Source of the DNA: Hexactinellida sp. DTS-2022
Lineage: Eukaryota > Porifera > Hexactinellida
DNA: 64,000 nt
Direction of reading: 5' to 3'
NCBI GenBank assembly: GCA_028753945.1
Contig: JAPNXP010000009.1
Coordinates: 310,001 to 374,000 of the forward strand
Shown here: piece by piece, positions 37,412 through 46,187 of the stretch
How positions within the stretch are numbered: the first letter of the stretch is position 1
Layout of the letters: every line of letters begins with the position of its first letter
Position numbers and translations under genes: made by a program
Notes under the pieces: model-generated
The model's input: the letters and a program-made list of their open reading frames with translations, nothing else
Told to the model about the DNA's origin: nothing
The model's database searches: none

Positions 37412-40256
37412 ATGCAAGGTATTCTGTCTCCTCAGATTAAGCAGAGTTTCCCTGGCCTGCCCACTACGACACGGGACCCTAGAGGTGTCAGGGTGTCCCC
37501 TAGAGGTGTCAGGGTGTCCCCTTTGGGGGTGTGGTCCGCTGCGCTGTTCGCACTATCTTCTTTCTCGCTGGTTGCGGTGAACAAACTGATCCTGACGAGC
37601 TACGGTTTCCCGAGCCCCCTGTCGCTAGCGCTGGGCCAGATGCTGGCGTCCGTACTCGTGCTAGGGTCGGGACAGCTCCTGGGGGCGCTCTCGCTGCCCC
37701 CGCTGTCCCTCCGGACGCTGGTCAGCGTGCAGCCCCTCCCGCCCCTGTATCTGCTTAACGCCCTCTCGGGGCTCTCCTCCACACAGATGCTGCCCCTCCC
37801 CATGTTCACAGTCCTCAGAAGGTCAGTCTATGTTTCATATCTGTTTAATTGTTTTACTTTTTTTCTATATAAAGTCAACTCCCGTTATAACCAAGTCGGA
37901 TATAACGAAATTCTGCTTATAACGAAGTCATTTAAATCCCATATAGCCTTCTAAGCTATTGATTTTACTCAGCTTATATAACGAACTCCGCTTATAACAA
38001 ACTCCGATTATAACGAAATGAAACCAAGGTCCCGAGCACTTCGTTATAACCAGTGGCGGACACTAGGGGGGGCGAGGGGGGGCGGTCGCCCCCAATAATT
38101 TCGAAATAATAAAGTTTAAAGAAATTTGAGTAAAAAAGTGGCAACACAAGGAATCTTTTACTTTAAAAGTGGAAGGAGTGCGTACAAATAGTAATAGAAA
38201 CAACAACACCATAATAGCATAATTATATAGCGAAATTGAGAAAAGACACCACTAATCCTCAAGTGTTCAAAAGCCTTAAAATAAAGAATTTCGCCCCCCC
38301 AATATTTGGTCAAGTGTCCGCCACTGGTTATAACGGGAGTTGACTGTACATACAGTAGACTCTAGTTAAAAATACGAATAATTGTGTACAAAGCTAATTT
38401 CCCCTAGGCCCTGGCCTGTACAATTACAAAGTGACTCAGGTTAATACGATTATATTAGGATGGTCATTCCTAATACGCATATAAGCCCTGCCATTCCATT
38501 GGCTCCCTGCTGGCTCCATTAACAATGGGATTACAGCTCGCCATCTGATTGGCCCCGTCCCACTGCAGCGGGTATATAAGGGGAGTCAGTATGCACAAAG
38601 CATTTCCGTCAAATGTCTCACACAGTCCCCGGCCCCGCCTCCTACCTGCTGCCCTCCCTCTTCGGCAGCCAGGAGCACGACATGAGCAAACACAAGAGTC
38701 CCTCCTACACCATCGGAGAGCGCATATACTACGTCACGCCCTCCAACAGCCCCGGCCCCAAGTACTACGTGCCCAACTACGTCACGCGCTACGGTCCGGA
38801 CGACCGGAAGAACTACTCGATGCTCCTAAAGTCCGGCGACAAGAAGATCGTACAGACCCCGGGCCCCGGCGCCTACTTTCCAGAGAACCACTCGCTCCCC
38901 AACTTCACCACCTCGCCGGCCTTCTCCATTTGCGAACGGACAAACCTCGCGAAACTCTCGCACACGCCCTCCCCCAACGCGTACACGCTCCCGCACCAGT
39001 TCGCGCCCAACCACACCATGGGCATCAAGCTCACTCGCGGCAGCTACGCGGCCGACCACGCCAACGCCCCCGGCCCCGGGACCTATGACGTCATTCCGCT
39101 CGACACCAACAAGAGCCAGTCCCCCAAGTACACCATGCTGGGGCGGTCCCGCGTGCCCATCGACCGGACCCGAAAACCGGGCCCCTCGGCCTACCAGCCC
39201 TCCGTCAGCGTCTGCAAGCCCTCCGCCCCGCGGTTCTCCATGGGGCGCCGCTACTCGCACTGTCTGACTCCCCTCCTTCTATAGACTCTCTTTCTATCTC
39301 TTTATTTTTGTATTTAACCTGAATCAATGAACTACTGTCCTACCAACCACTATACTCTATAGGAATATTTAACTCTCGTTATAACGAAGGCTTGGGACCT
39401 GTAATCCCTTCGTTATATCCGGATATTCGTTATAAGCGGATAATAATTAATGCATTTAGTGCTCTGGGGGAAAATCTTCATTTCGTTATAAGCGGTTATT
39501 ATTTCGTTATATTTGACTTGATTATAACCGGAATTATTTGTATTACCGTATGCTCAATGCTAAATAGTACTCAATACGAATGTGTTACAGGAGTTATTAT
39601 CTGTGCAATAGGTTCTCCATACTGTTTACGCTTGTGGGTGAGTACCTACTTCTGTCCCATGGTGTCTCCCGCTGTGTGCTCCTGTCCCTCCTGCTTATGC
39701 TGCTGGGGGCACTAGTCGCCGCGGCAGGGGACCTCACATTCCATCTGTACCCATACGTTGTCATAACACTCAACAACCTCTCCACCGCCTCTCTCAACGT
39801 GGTCACAAAGCTAAAGACCAGCAGAGAGGTACCTAGCGACATAACTGTACATTGGAATGTAACACCTTATTACATGCCTTATAGAGACTGGGGGAATATG
39901 GCTTGGTATATTATAACACCCTTCTAATGATCCCATTTCTATCTCTGCTTATGTATTATAACGGAGACTTCTCTATCGCTTATAACTACACTCAGTGGCA
40001 CATCCCTAACTTTATACTGCTATTTCTCTGTTCCTGTCTAACCGGGTTCCTGCTTAACTACTCCACTATGCTTTGCACTAGAGTTAACTCGGCACTGACG
40101 ACTGCTGTTATTGGTACTATGAAGAATGTGCTTATAACGTACATAGGAATGGTCATAGGGGGAGATTATATATACTCGCTACTCAACTTTATAGGTGTTA
40201 GTGTCAGCGTTATAGCAGGCATACTGTACTCAGTATTCAAACTAGCCAACTGGTAA
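37412..40256 (+). CDS. SLC35D-type nucleotide-sugar transporter, 3 exons
   Basis: Exons 37412-37821, 39612-39828, 39885-40256; phases match (AG/G joins LRR to FSILFT; second junction phase 0); 332 residues against about 337-355 for SLC35D1/D2. Recognisable family blocks: VNKLILTSYGFPSPLSLALG, LPMFTVLRRFSILFT, YGLVYYNTLLMIP, and near the C terminus NSALTTAVIGTMKNVLITYI followed by GMVIGGDYIYSLLNFIG. About ten hydrophobic segments. The family moves UDP-sugars into the Golgi or ER lumen in exchange for UMP. Intron 1 (1.8 kb) contains an independent gene on the same strand (38613-39284) and two MITEs. The first 40 residues contain a direct repeat (RGVRVSP twice). Confidence 0.88.
37873..38345. 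mobile_element. TA-type MITE, family D copy 2, split by a hAT-like element
   Basis: AGTCAACTCCCGTTATAACC at the left and GGGAGTTGACT at the right. Contains AAGGTCCCGAGCACTTC. Interrupted at 38051-38326 by a hAT-like insertion. Confidence 0.85.
38051..38326. mobile_element. Non-autonomous hAT-like element with 8-bp target duplication
   Basis: Ends CAGTGGCGGACACT and GTGTCCGCCACTG are inverted repeats. The 8-bp GTTATAAC is directly repeated on both sides (38043-38050 and 38327-38334), as expected for hAT. 276 bp, no ORF. Confidence 0.9.
38573..38580 (+). promoter_or_regulatory. TATA box of ODF3/CIMAP-like gene
   Basis: TATATAAG 40 bp upstream of the ATG at 38613. Two inverted CCAAT boxes (ATTGG at 38498 and 38548) lie further upstream, so the nested gene has a promoter of its own. 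Confidence 0.7.
38613..39284 (+). CDS. ODF3/CIMAP-like protein with STPGR repeats, nested in transporter intron
   Basis: Intronless, 223 residues. Pro-Gly-Pro repeats at regular spacing: PGPASY (6-11), SPGPKYY, TPGPGAYF, TPSPNAY, APGPGTY and KPGPSAY, as in outer dense fiber protein 3 and related ciliary microtubule-associated proteins. Near the end RFSMGRRYSH resembles the family's other short motif. Expected in axonemes of cilia or flagella. The coding sequence is very GC-rich while the enclosing intron is AT-rich. The ATG at 38613 is the first after the expected transcription start 30 bp below the TATA box. Confidence 0.9.
   Translation: MSHTVPGPASYLLPSLFGSQEHDMSKHKSPSYTIGERIYYVTPSNSPGPKYYVPNYVTRYGPDDRKNYSMLLKSGDKKIVQTPGPGAYFPENHSLPNFTTSPAFSICERTNLAKLSHTPSPNAYTLPHQFAPNHTMGIKLTRGSYAADHANAPGPGTYDVIPLDTNKSQSPKYTMLGRSRVPIDRTRKPGPSAYQPSVSVCKPSAPRFSMGRRYSHCLTPLLL
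39370..39535. mobile_element. TA-type MITE, family D copy 3
   Basis: AACTCTCGTTATAACGAAGG, CTTGGGACCTGTAATCCC, and a right part ATTTGACTTGATTATAACCG. Both termini are worn. In transporter intron 1, after the nested gene. Confidence 0.6.
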
Positions 40257-40579
40257 ATAATCACTTGACACCTCAGATCACTGCATAGGTAAATGTTTAT
40301 ATATAAATGTTGTTTATTTATTAACTGCATTAGTTTGTAATTATACTTAATAATATTTCAGCAAATTTTTTGGATACATTAATTTACAATGCTTACAGCA
40401 TAAATATATGTAATTTCATTTCTCAAAAGGAATGTTTAATATTGAATTAACACATGTATCTCTTTCAATTCTCATTTGTTTTCGTAGCTATTATTCATAT
40501 TGTTTACGTCTGTACGATTATATGCCTTGAAATATACAAATTAGGTTTTTGTGCAATCTACATTATTTGTGTCTGGATG
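40257..40579. other. Intergenic, nothing recognised
   Basis: AT-rich spacer between the transporter stop codon and the TATA box of the next gene. No repeat or ORF seen. Confidence 0.5.
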
Positions 40580-40587
40580 TATAAAAG
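40580..40587 (+). promoter_or_regulatory. TATA box of Rab-like gene
   Basis: TATAAAAG 47 bp upstream of the ATG at 40627. Confidence 0.6.
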
Positions 40588-40626
40588 AAAGAATATTTAC
40601 AATATGAACACAAACTTAACACAATA

Positions 40627-40909
40627 ATGAGTTCTATTAATTTCGATATTTGTGGGGCAGAAATGTCAGGCAAAACCTCTTTAATTTCCCAGTTTACTCA
40701 GGAATCTTATCGAGACACACACAATAAAACCCTAGGCGTTCATATGGGAATACGGAAGGTAAAACTAGATGGCAAATCTATTAATCTGTATTTGTGGGAC
40801 AGTATTATGTACAACAAACCGGAGAATTATTCCAATGCGAATTTCAATTCTGTGGACGGACTAGTGTTCGTATTGGACTGCACAAACAAGGAATCTATTG
40901 GTTAGTTAG

Positions 40910-40943
<34 letters not shown>

Positions 40944-41321
40944 AGTAGTATTACCTCTACAGGAACACAAATTATACCATAAATATTTCCTTGGGACCGA
41001 AAAAGTGCGTCCCTATAATGAAGTTTCCGTTGTTGTTGTTGTTGTTGTTTACGATTTATTATTCCTGTAGATATAATTCTAGAATGGCAGAAGAAGTTGG
41101 AAACTGAGAAACAAACCCACATTCCTAAGCTGCTCCTTAGCAACAAATGCGACCTGAATTCAGAACGAAAAATCAGTCATAAAACCGCTGTTGAATTAGC
41201 GCAGAAATTTAATATGAAATATTTTGAAGTTTCCGCTAAAAACTCAACTCAGGTTGAAAAGGCATTTCTCACTTTAACAGCAATGGTTGTTAATAATAAG
41301 AATTCTGTTCAGACCAGATAA
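40627..41321 (+). CDS. Rab-like small GTPase with degenerate G3 and no prenylation site, 2 exons
   Basis: Exons 40627-40900 and 41071-41321 (phase 1 junction gives KESI-D-IILEW), 174 residues. The G1 loop GAEMSGKTS (10-18) is intact. Switch 1 region NKTLGVHMGIRKVKLDGKSI matches Rab TIGVDF-type sequence. G3, normally WDTAGQE, is WDSIMYN, so the catalytic Gln is absent. G4 NKCD and G5 SAK are intact. The C terminus ends NNKNSVQTR with no cysteine, so it cannot be prenylated. It may bind GTP without normal hydrolysis, or have lost switching. A (GTT)n tract lies directly after the donor site. Confidence 0.85.
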
Positions 41322-41560
41322 GGTGTTTGCTCTTATAAACAAGTTGTATATATCAATAACAACAACAATAAACACATTTATACCTGTTTGTATACTATAT
41401 ATATATTGGCTTTTATCACTAATTAAAGTGTTATACTTTGAATGCATTCAGTTATTCTATAAAGACACCTAAATATAGGACAACTTAACTCAAATAATAT
41501 CCTAGTAACCAGATGATACTATAGGAATGTATTTAACATTGCTAGTTAATTAATTATCTT

Positions 41561-41660
41561 CAGGGTTTTATCCAGGAGCGCGCCATACGCCTAGAGGCTA
41601 TAAATAGAAATATGTTTGCGTTTAGGAGCGCGAAAACTGCCGAAAGTCCCCATAGAGTAA
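41561..41660. repeat. GCGCG-rich dispersed repeat, family U copy 2
   Basis: TTTTATCCAGGAGCGCGCCA and TTTAGGAGCGCGAAAACTGC; same word order as the copies at 54757 and 62319. The rest of the 41322-42231 spacer, apart from MITE B7, holds nothing recognisable. Confidence 0.55.
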
Positions 41661-41968
41661 TACAAAACTAACATTTAGATGTACAAAATTCATACTCTAG
41701 TGACCTTAGGACAGTTAGGAGTGTTCAATTCTATTCCTGTATAAAAGCCTTATTATATTACAAGTATTATTAACCTTGATTAACTTCATACCATATCTAT
41801 TTGTATACAGCAATATACTATAACCAATTTGTTCAATACTGATTATATTACACGCATTTTCCTGTTAACTGGAATTAATTAACATAATTCCTTTGTCTGT
41901 TATATGTAGTCAGTTGATATTCAATACCATAGGCCCTTCAGAAGAATATAACAGACAAAATATAAATA

Positions 41969-42102
41969 CAGTAGTTTGTACGAACACTATTTCAGTCCCC
42001 TTCAAAGCCTTTTCAATACAAATGATATTGGTTTATACGAATTCCGGATAATACGAACACATTTGACGGTCCCCTGGTGTTCCTACTAACGAGGTTCTAC
42101 TG
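41969..42102. mobile_element. TA-flanked MITE, family B copy 7
   Basis: CAGTAGTTTGTACGAACAC to CTAACGAGGTTCTACTG, TA at both sides, contains GGTCCCCTGGTGTTCC. Confidence 0.8.
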
Positions 42103-42231
42103 TATTAAATATATCCAAGATTATAAATTGTAACTTACACTATAACATAATTATTCCTTTATACACTTTTAATCCCCCGCTGTTTACACATTCCATTTGC
42201 CTATTTGTGACACCTTTGGTAGCTAGGAGAG

Positions 42232-44037
42232 ATGGGACAACAGGCCCCGCGTAGAGCTAACATACAACCGGCACCCAAACCGGAACCCAAGTCGAGCAGT
42301 GTCTCTCAAAAGAAATCCAAATCCATGTCCGTTCAAGAGCCCATAAGCTATGACGTAGCCATTATGCATTCCGATAAGGACTTGGCTCTAGCGGAGCAAA
42401 TATCGGATGCGCTTAAAACGCACGGACTAGTCTGCATACTCGATTCAGCCGAAAAGCAATCCGGCCCCCCCATTTCATCCGGAAGTAGTCTAATCTGGAT
42501 CCTAAGCGAACACAGTGTTGCCAGTAACTATTGCGGTGACAGAATAGCACTTGCGTATATCGCGAACGTGTCCATAGTCCCTGCGAACCTAATTAGCACT
42601 GCGGCTCTAAAGGAGAAACTTGAGTTCGGAACCAAGTTGGTTCTACAGTCGGTTAAGTGGTACGACCTTACAAATGAGGAGAGATTAGCAGAACAATTGG
42701 GAGTTATCGGGGAGCATATTATGCAGAGGAAAGCCAAGGGGGCTAATGTAGGGGAGAATACGGAGGTGCATGAACAGTTGAGACATGTGTCACACAGACA
42801 CAAACCTGTGAGTTATAAACAAATGAATAGCTAGTAAACAAGAGTGTTAGCTAGTAAACAAGTGTGTTATAGCTAGTAAACAAATGAATAGCTAGTAAAC
42901 AAGTATTATAGCTAGTAAACAAGTATTATAGCTAGTAAACAAGTGTTATAGCTAGTAAACAAGTGTTATAGCTAGTAAACAAATGTTATATCTACTAGCT
43001 AGTAAACAACAGTGTTAGGTAGTAAACAAAGTCTTATAGCAAGTAAACAAATGTCATAGCTAGTAAACAAACAGTCTTATAACTAGTAAACAAGTCTTAT
43101 AACTAGTAAACAAATAGTGTTAATAAGTTATAACTAGTAAACAAATGTTATAGCTAGTAAACAGTCTTATAGCTAGTAAACAAACAAACAAACAGTCTTA
43201 TAGCTAGTAAACAAACAAACAAACAGTCTTATAGCTAGTTAACAACAACTTCTTACTATATAAAGAGCCCTATTACTAATCTGTCCCTAGGTGCACCAAA
43301 TAACTCTCCAAACAGATCCTAATTACGAATTCTGGTTGCGTAAGTTAGGCGACTCGGACGCGGTGCCTTGGTTCCGATTCGAGAAATCTCTTTTGGAGGA
43401 ATTCGACGAGGAACTTAAAGAGCAATTCTCCGACAAACAAATAGAATGGCTGCTAAAGACCCTTAAGAAGGAAATATTCTTTGACAGCGACCAGGCTAGC
43501 AAACAAGATTTCCTAGGATTCACAGGGGGAAATCCCGGCAAGGAATACCTCATACAAAGGATACTATTCCTCGCAACTGAAAAGCTAGCTATGATAGACG
43601 TGTTCTCTATGAACTCAACTGTGCGTCTCCAGGCAATTGACAACCTAACGCGGTTTAGCACTCCTGCAGTAATGCAATCCCTTATAGAACTCCTAAGGGA
43701 AGACGATGCGAACGTTCGTACCATAGCCTGTATCACCGTTGGGAAGTTAGGCCAAGCGGGGGTAGAATTAGCCCCGGGTACACTCGATTCCCTTATGGTT
43801 AACTTAGCGGATAAGGACCGTTTGGTACGTGAAGCGGCCTGTATTACTCTGGGGAGACTCAAGGCGACTCAGGCCATAGACCCGATACTTAATATCTGGC
43901 GAAACGACTTTATACACACGGTAAGGATTGCGGCAAGTAATGCATTGAAACAAATGGATAGCGAGAAGGCAAATGAAGCGGTGTACTTAACAGAGAAATT
44001 ATTGAGCGAAGTGAAAGCGCTGAGCGAAGAAAGTTAA
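42232..44037 (+). CDS. TIR domain-HEAT repeat protein, 2 exons
   Basis: Exons 42232-42807 and 43291-44037, phase 0, 440 residues. Residues 1-37 are a basic, Ser/Pro-rich leader. Residues 38-172 form a TIR-like domain: SYDVAIMHSDKDLALAEQIS, SSLIWILSEHSVASNYCGD, and SVKWYDLTNEERLAEQLG, the last aligning with the end of SARM1 TIR. The catalytic Glu of NAD-cleaving TIRs (KEI in SARM1) is replaced by Arg (DRI). Exon 2 starts with about 90 residues of unknown type (WLRKLGDSDAVPWFRFEKSL), then HEAT repeats (VMQSLIELLREDDANVRTIA; RLVREAACITLGRLKATQAI). The order TIR then helical repeats is the reverse of SARM1. Possibly a non-catalytic signalling scaffold. I do not recognise a named orthologue. Confidence 0.8.
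42830..43245. repeat. About 20-bp minisatellite filling the intron
   Basis: Around 20 imperfect copies of AGCTAGTAAACAAGTGTTAT occupy almost the whole intron between the TIR and HEAT exons. Late copies gain (AAAC)n. Confidence 0.9.
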
Positions 44038-44348
44038 TTGTTTGTTTGTTATAGGAGGAGATTAGAGAGATTATACTCTATTATTTATATGCGTGTGAGT
44101 CTATTTTAGTAATATTTGTATTTATTTAGCGATTATGTTTCCCTGATATTATTTCTTGTCGGTTTATTGTAAGAACTTTACTTTAATAGCTAATTTTTAA
44201 TTTTAATTTTGAAACTTTACATTTATGGCTTAATTATTATATTTTCAATAAAAATCCGGCTTTCCAAAAGTGAATTTTGGATTTGTATTAAAAACATTAC
44301 CTTTGTCAGTGCCTTAAATTATATAGAAAATGTGTTGGTTGCTATATA

Positions 44349-44506
44349 CAGTACACTCCGCTTAATAGAGCCACCGGTTAATTGGGTCTAAATTTAAAAA
44401 TTCACAGGATTTATAGGACGGAATTACAGTTTGTATCAAATATTTTCGGCTATTAGATTTCTCCAATTAATTGGGTCAAACTGACCCTATTAAGCGGAGT
44501 CAACTG
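44349..44506. mobile_element. TA-flanked MITE, family A copy 3
   Basis: CAGTACACTCCGCTTAATAG to TATTAAGCGGAGTCAACTG, TA on both sides. It sits 36 bp upstream of the next start codon. The rest of the 44038-44541 spacer shows only a short CCGGCTTTCCAAAAGTG word. Confidence 0.85.
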
Positions 44507-44541
44507 TATATATTTCCTTAGCTTTTAAGTTAGTAGTAGCT

Positions 44542-45492
44542 ATGGCAACAGAAACAGCCCGTACGAATGCTAAGGGAGAGTTTACCCCGGTTAGTTCCTA
44601 TTTCCGCTCCGCCATATCTCCCTCCTCCACTCAGTTCCCCCCTGAGAGCGCCCGCTATCACCTGTACGTGTCCCGCGCGTGTCCGTTCGCACATAGGGCG
44701 CTGTTAATGCGCGCACTAAAGGGCCTAGATGACGTCATAAGTATCGACGTGGTAGATTGGATCAGGGGCGAAGAGGGGTGGGCATTTAACCCTGATAGGG
44801 AAGGGTGTACGGCCGATACCGTTAATGGTTGTACTCTGTTAAAGGAAATATATCTTAAGGCCAATGATAAGTTCACTGGGAAAGTGAGTGTACCTGTTTT
44901 GTTCGATAAAAAAGAGAAAACTATTGTGAATAATGAAAGTGCTGAAATTATTCGAATGTTTAATTCGGAGTTTAATAGTTTTGCGAAGTATCCTTTGAGA
45001 GATTTTTACCCCGAGGCTTTAAGGAGTACGATTGATGATATCAACAAGTTGGTTTTTGAAGGTGTGAATATTTGTGTTTACAAATGTGGTTTCGCAACAA
45101 CTCAAGAGGCGTACGATAAAAGTGTCGTGGAGTTATTTAAAACCTTAGAAAAGCTGGAAGAGATATTATCGAAACAGAGGTATTTGTGTGGGGAAATATT
45201 AACCGAAGCGGATATTCGTTTGTGGACCAGTTTGATAAGATTTGATATTATCTACGTACAACATTTCAAATGTAATCTAAAAATGATTCGAGATTACCCC
45301 AATCTTTATGGGTTTTTGAAAGAAATTTACCAAATTCCGGCGGTCAAAGAGACTGTTGATTTCTCTCAAATAAAGAAGCATTATGTGCACACCCATAAGG
45401 ACATAAACAAGTTCTCTATTGTGCCAATTGGGCCAGAATTGGATTTGGAGTCTCCTCATAATAGAGAGTGTCTTACAGGACAACCTCTGTAA
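44542..45492 (+). CDS. Glutathionyl-hydroquinone reductase (Xi-class GST / ECM4-YqjG family)
   Basis: Intronless, 316 residues, the usual length. Catalytic Cys47 in CPFAHRALL corresponds to the C-P-W-A motif. Further Xi-class blocks: VPVLFDKKEKTIVNNESAEI, VYKCGFATTQEAYDKSV, RYLCGEILTEADIRLWTSL, RFDIIYVQHFKCNLK, and IKKHYVHTHKDIN before IVPIGP. The enzyme reduces glutathionyl-hydroquinones using two thiols, releasing GSSG; cytosolic in other groups. The family is known from bacteria, archaea, fungi and plants and is absent from most familiar animals. Codon use at the start is more GC-rich than at the end, but the ends blend with the local AT-rich DNA, so recent bacterial transfer is not evident. 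Confidence 0.92.
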   Translation: MATETARTNAKGEFTPVSSYFRSAISPSSTQFPPESARYHLYVSRACPFAHRALLMRALKGLDDVISIDVVDWIRGEEGWAFNPDREGCTADTVNGCTLLKEIYLKANDKFTGKVSVPVLFDKKEKTIVNNESAEIIRMFNSEFNSFAKYPLRDFYPEALRSTIDDINKLVFEGVNICVYKCGFATTQEAYDKSVVELFKTLEKLEEILSKQRYLCGEILTEADIRLWTSLIRFDIIYVQHFKCNLKMIRDYPNLYGFLKEIYQIPAVKETVDFSQIKKHYVHTHKDINKFSIVPIGPELDLESPHNRECLTGQPL

Positions 45493-45494
45493 CT

Positions 45495-45702
45495 TTATTT
45501 TTTGAATTTCCTTCTAATATTTACTCTAGGATTCTTTATTTTTTCATAATTTTCTATTATATTTACTCAATAGGATTCTTTATTTTTCTGAATTTTCCTA
45601 TAATATTTACTCTAGGATTCTTTATTTTTCTGAATTTTCCTATAATATTTACTCTAGGATTCTTTATTTTTCTGAATTTCCCTATAATATTTACTAAATA
45701 GG
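45495..45702. repeat. About 45-bp minisatellite downstream of the GST gene
   Basis: Four to five copies of TTTACTCTAGGATTCTTTAT followed by TTTTCTGAATTTTCCTATAA. Confidence 0.85.
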
Positions 45703-45769
45703 CTTCTAGTTAGTTATTATTAGAATTAGAATTAATCTTTATTGTGAAATATTGACTTAGTATTTCCGT

Positions 45770-45841
45770 GGCTTGTTGGTCTAGTGGTATGATTCTCGTT
45801 TCGGGTGCGAGAGGCCCCGGGTTCAACTCCCGGACAAGCCC
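45770..45841 (+). tRNA. tRNA-Pro (anticodon CGG)
   Basis: 72 nt, no intron. Acceptor arms GGCTTGT and ACAAGCC pair completely, discriminator C. Anticodon stem CTCGT / GCGAG has one T-G pair; loop TTCGGGT gives anticodon CGG at 45802-45804. A box TGGTCTAGTGG and B box GGTTCAACTCC are present for Pol III. A T-run (ACTTTTT) starts 3 bases after the end and would act as terminator. Confidence 0.95.
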
Positions 45842-46131
45842 TACTTTTTGCAACAAATATATTCTTTCTTTTATAATACATTTTCGTTATGCTACTTTAC
45901 TAAACTTTTTCATGTTTTCTACTCGTAAAGTGGGGTGCAGGTGTTCAAATCTGCTTTTTACTGTGTTTTTGTATAAAAATCCTATTCTATTTTCATTTTA
46001 TAACAGTATGTAATCCATTCCATTCATTCATTAAAATCACTAATACAAATATATATTTATGGATTATTCTAAATTCAATGCACAATTATGATCTGTAAGA
46101 GAATTTGATTCTGGGTATTCATTGTCACTAG

Positions 46132-46160
46132 GGGGGGGGGGGGGGTAGGGATAAGGGATA
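46132..46160. repeat. G-rich tract
   Basis: About 15 consecutive G then GTAGGGATAAGGGATAGGGG. Could form a G-quadruplex; also a likely place for sequencing length errors. Confidence 0.7.
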
Positions 46161-46187
46161 GGGGTTAACTGATCAAATCAGAGAGAC

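Noticed and set aside
44542-45492. Bacterial contamination as the source of the GST gene
   Set aside because: It is flanked by a family A MITE and a eukaryotic tRNA gene of the same contig, and its 3' half has local AT-rich composition.
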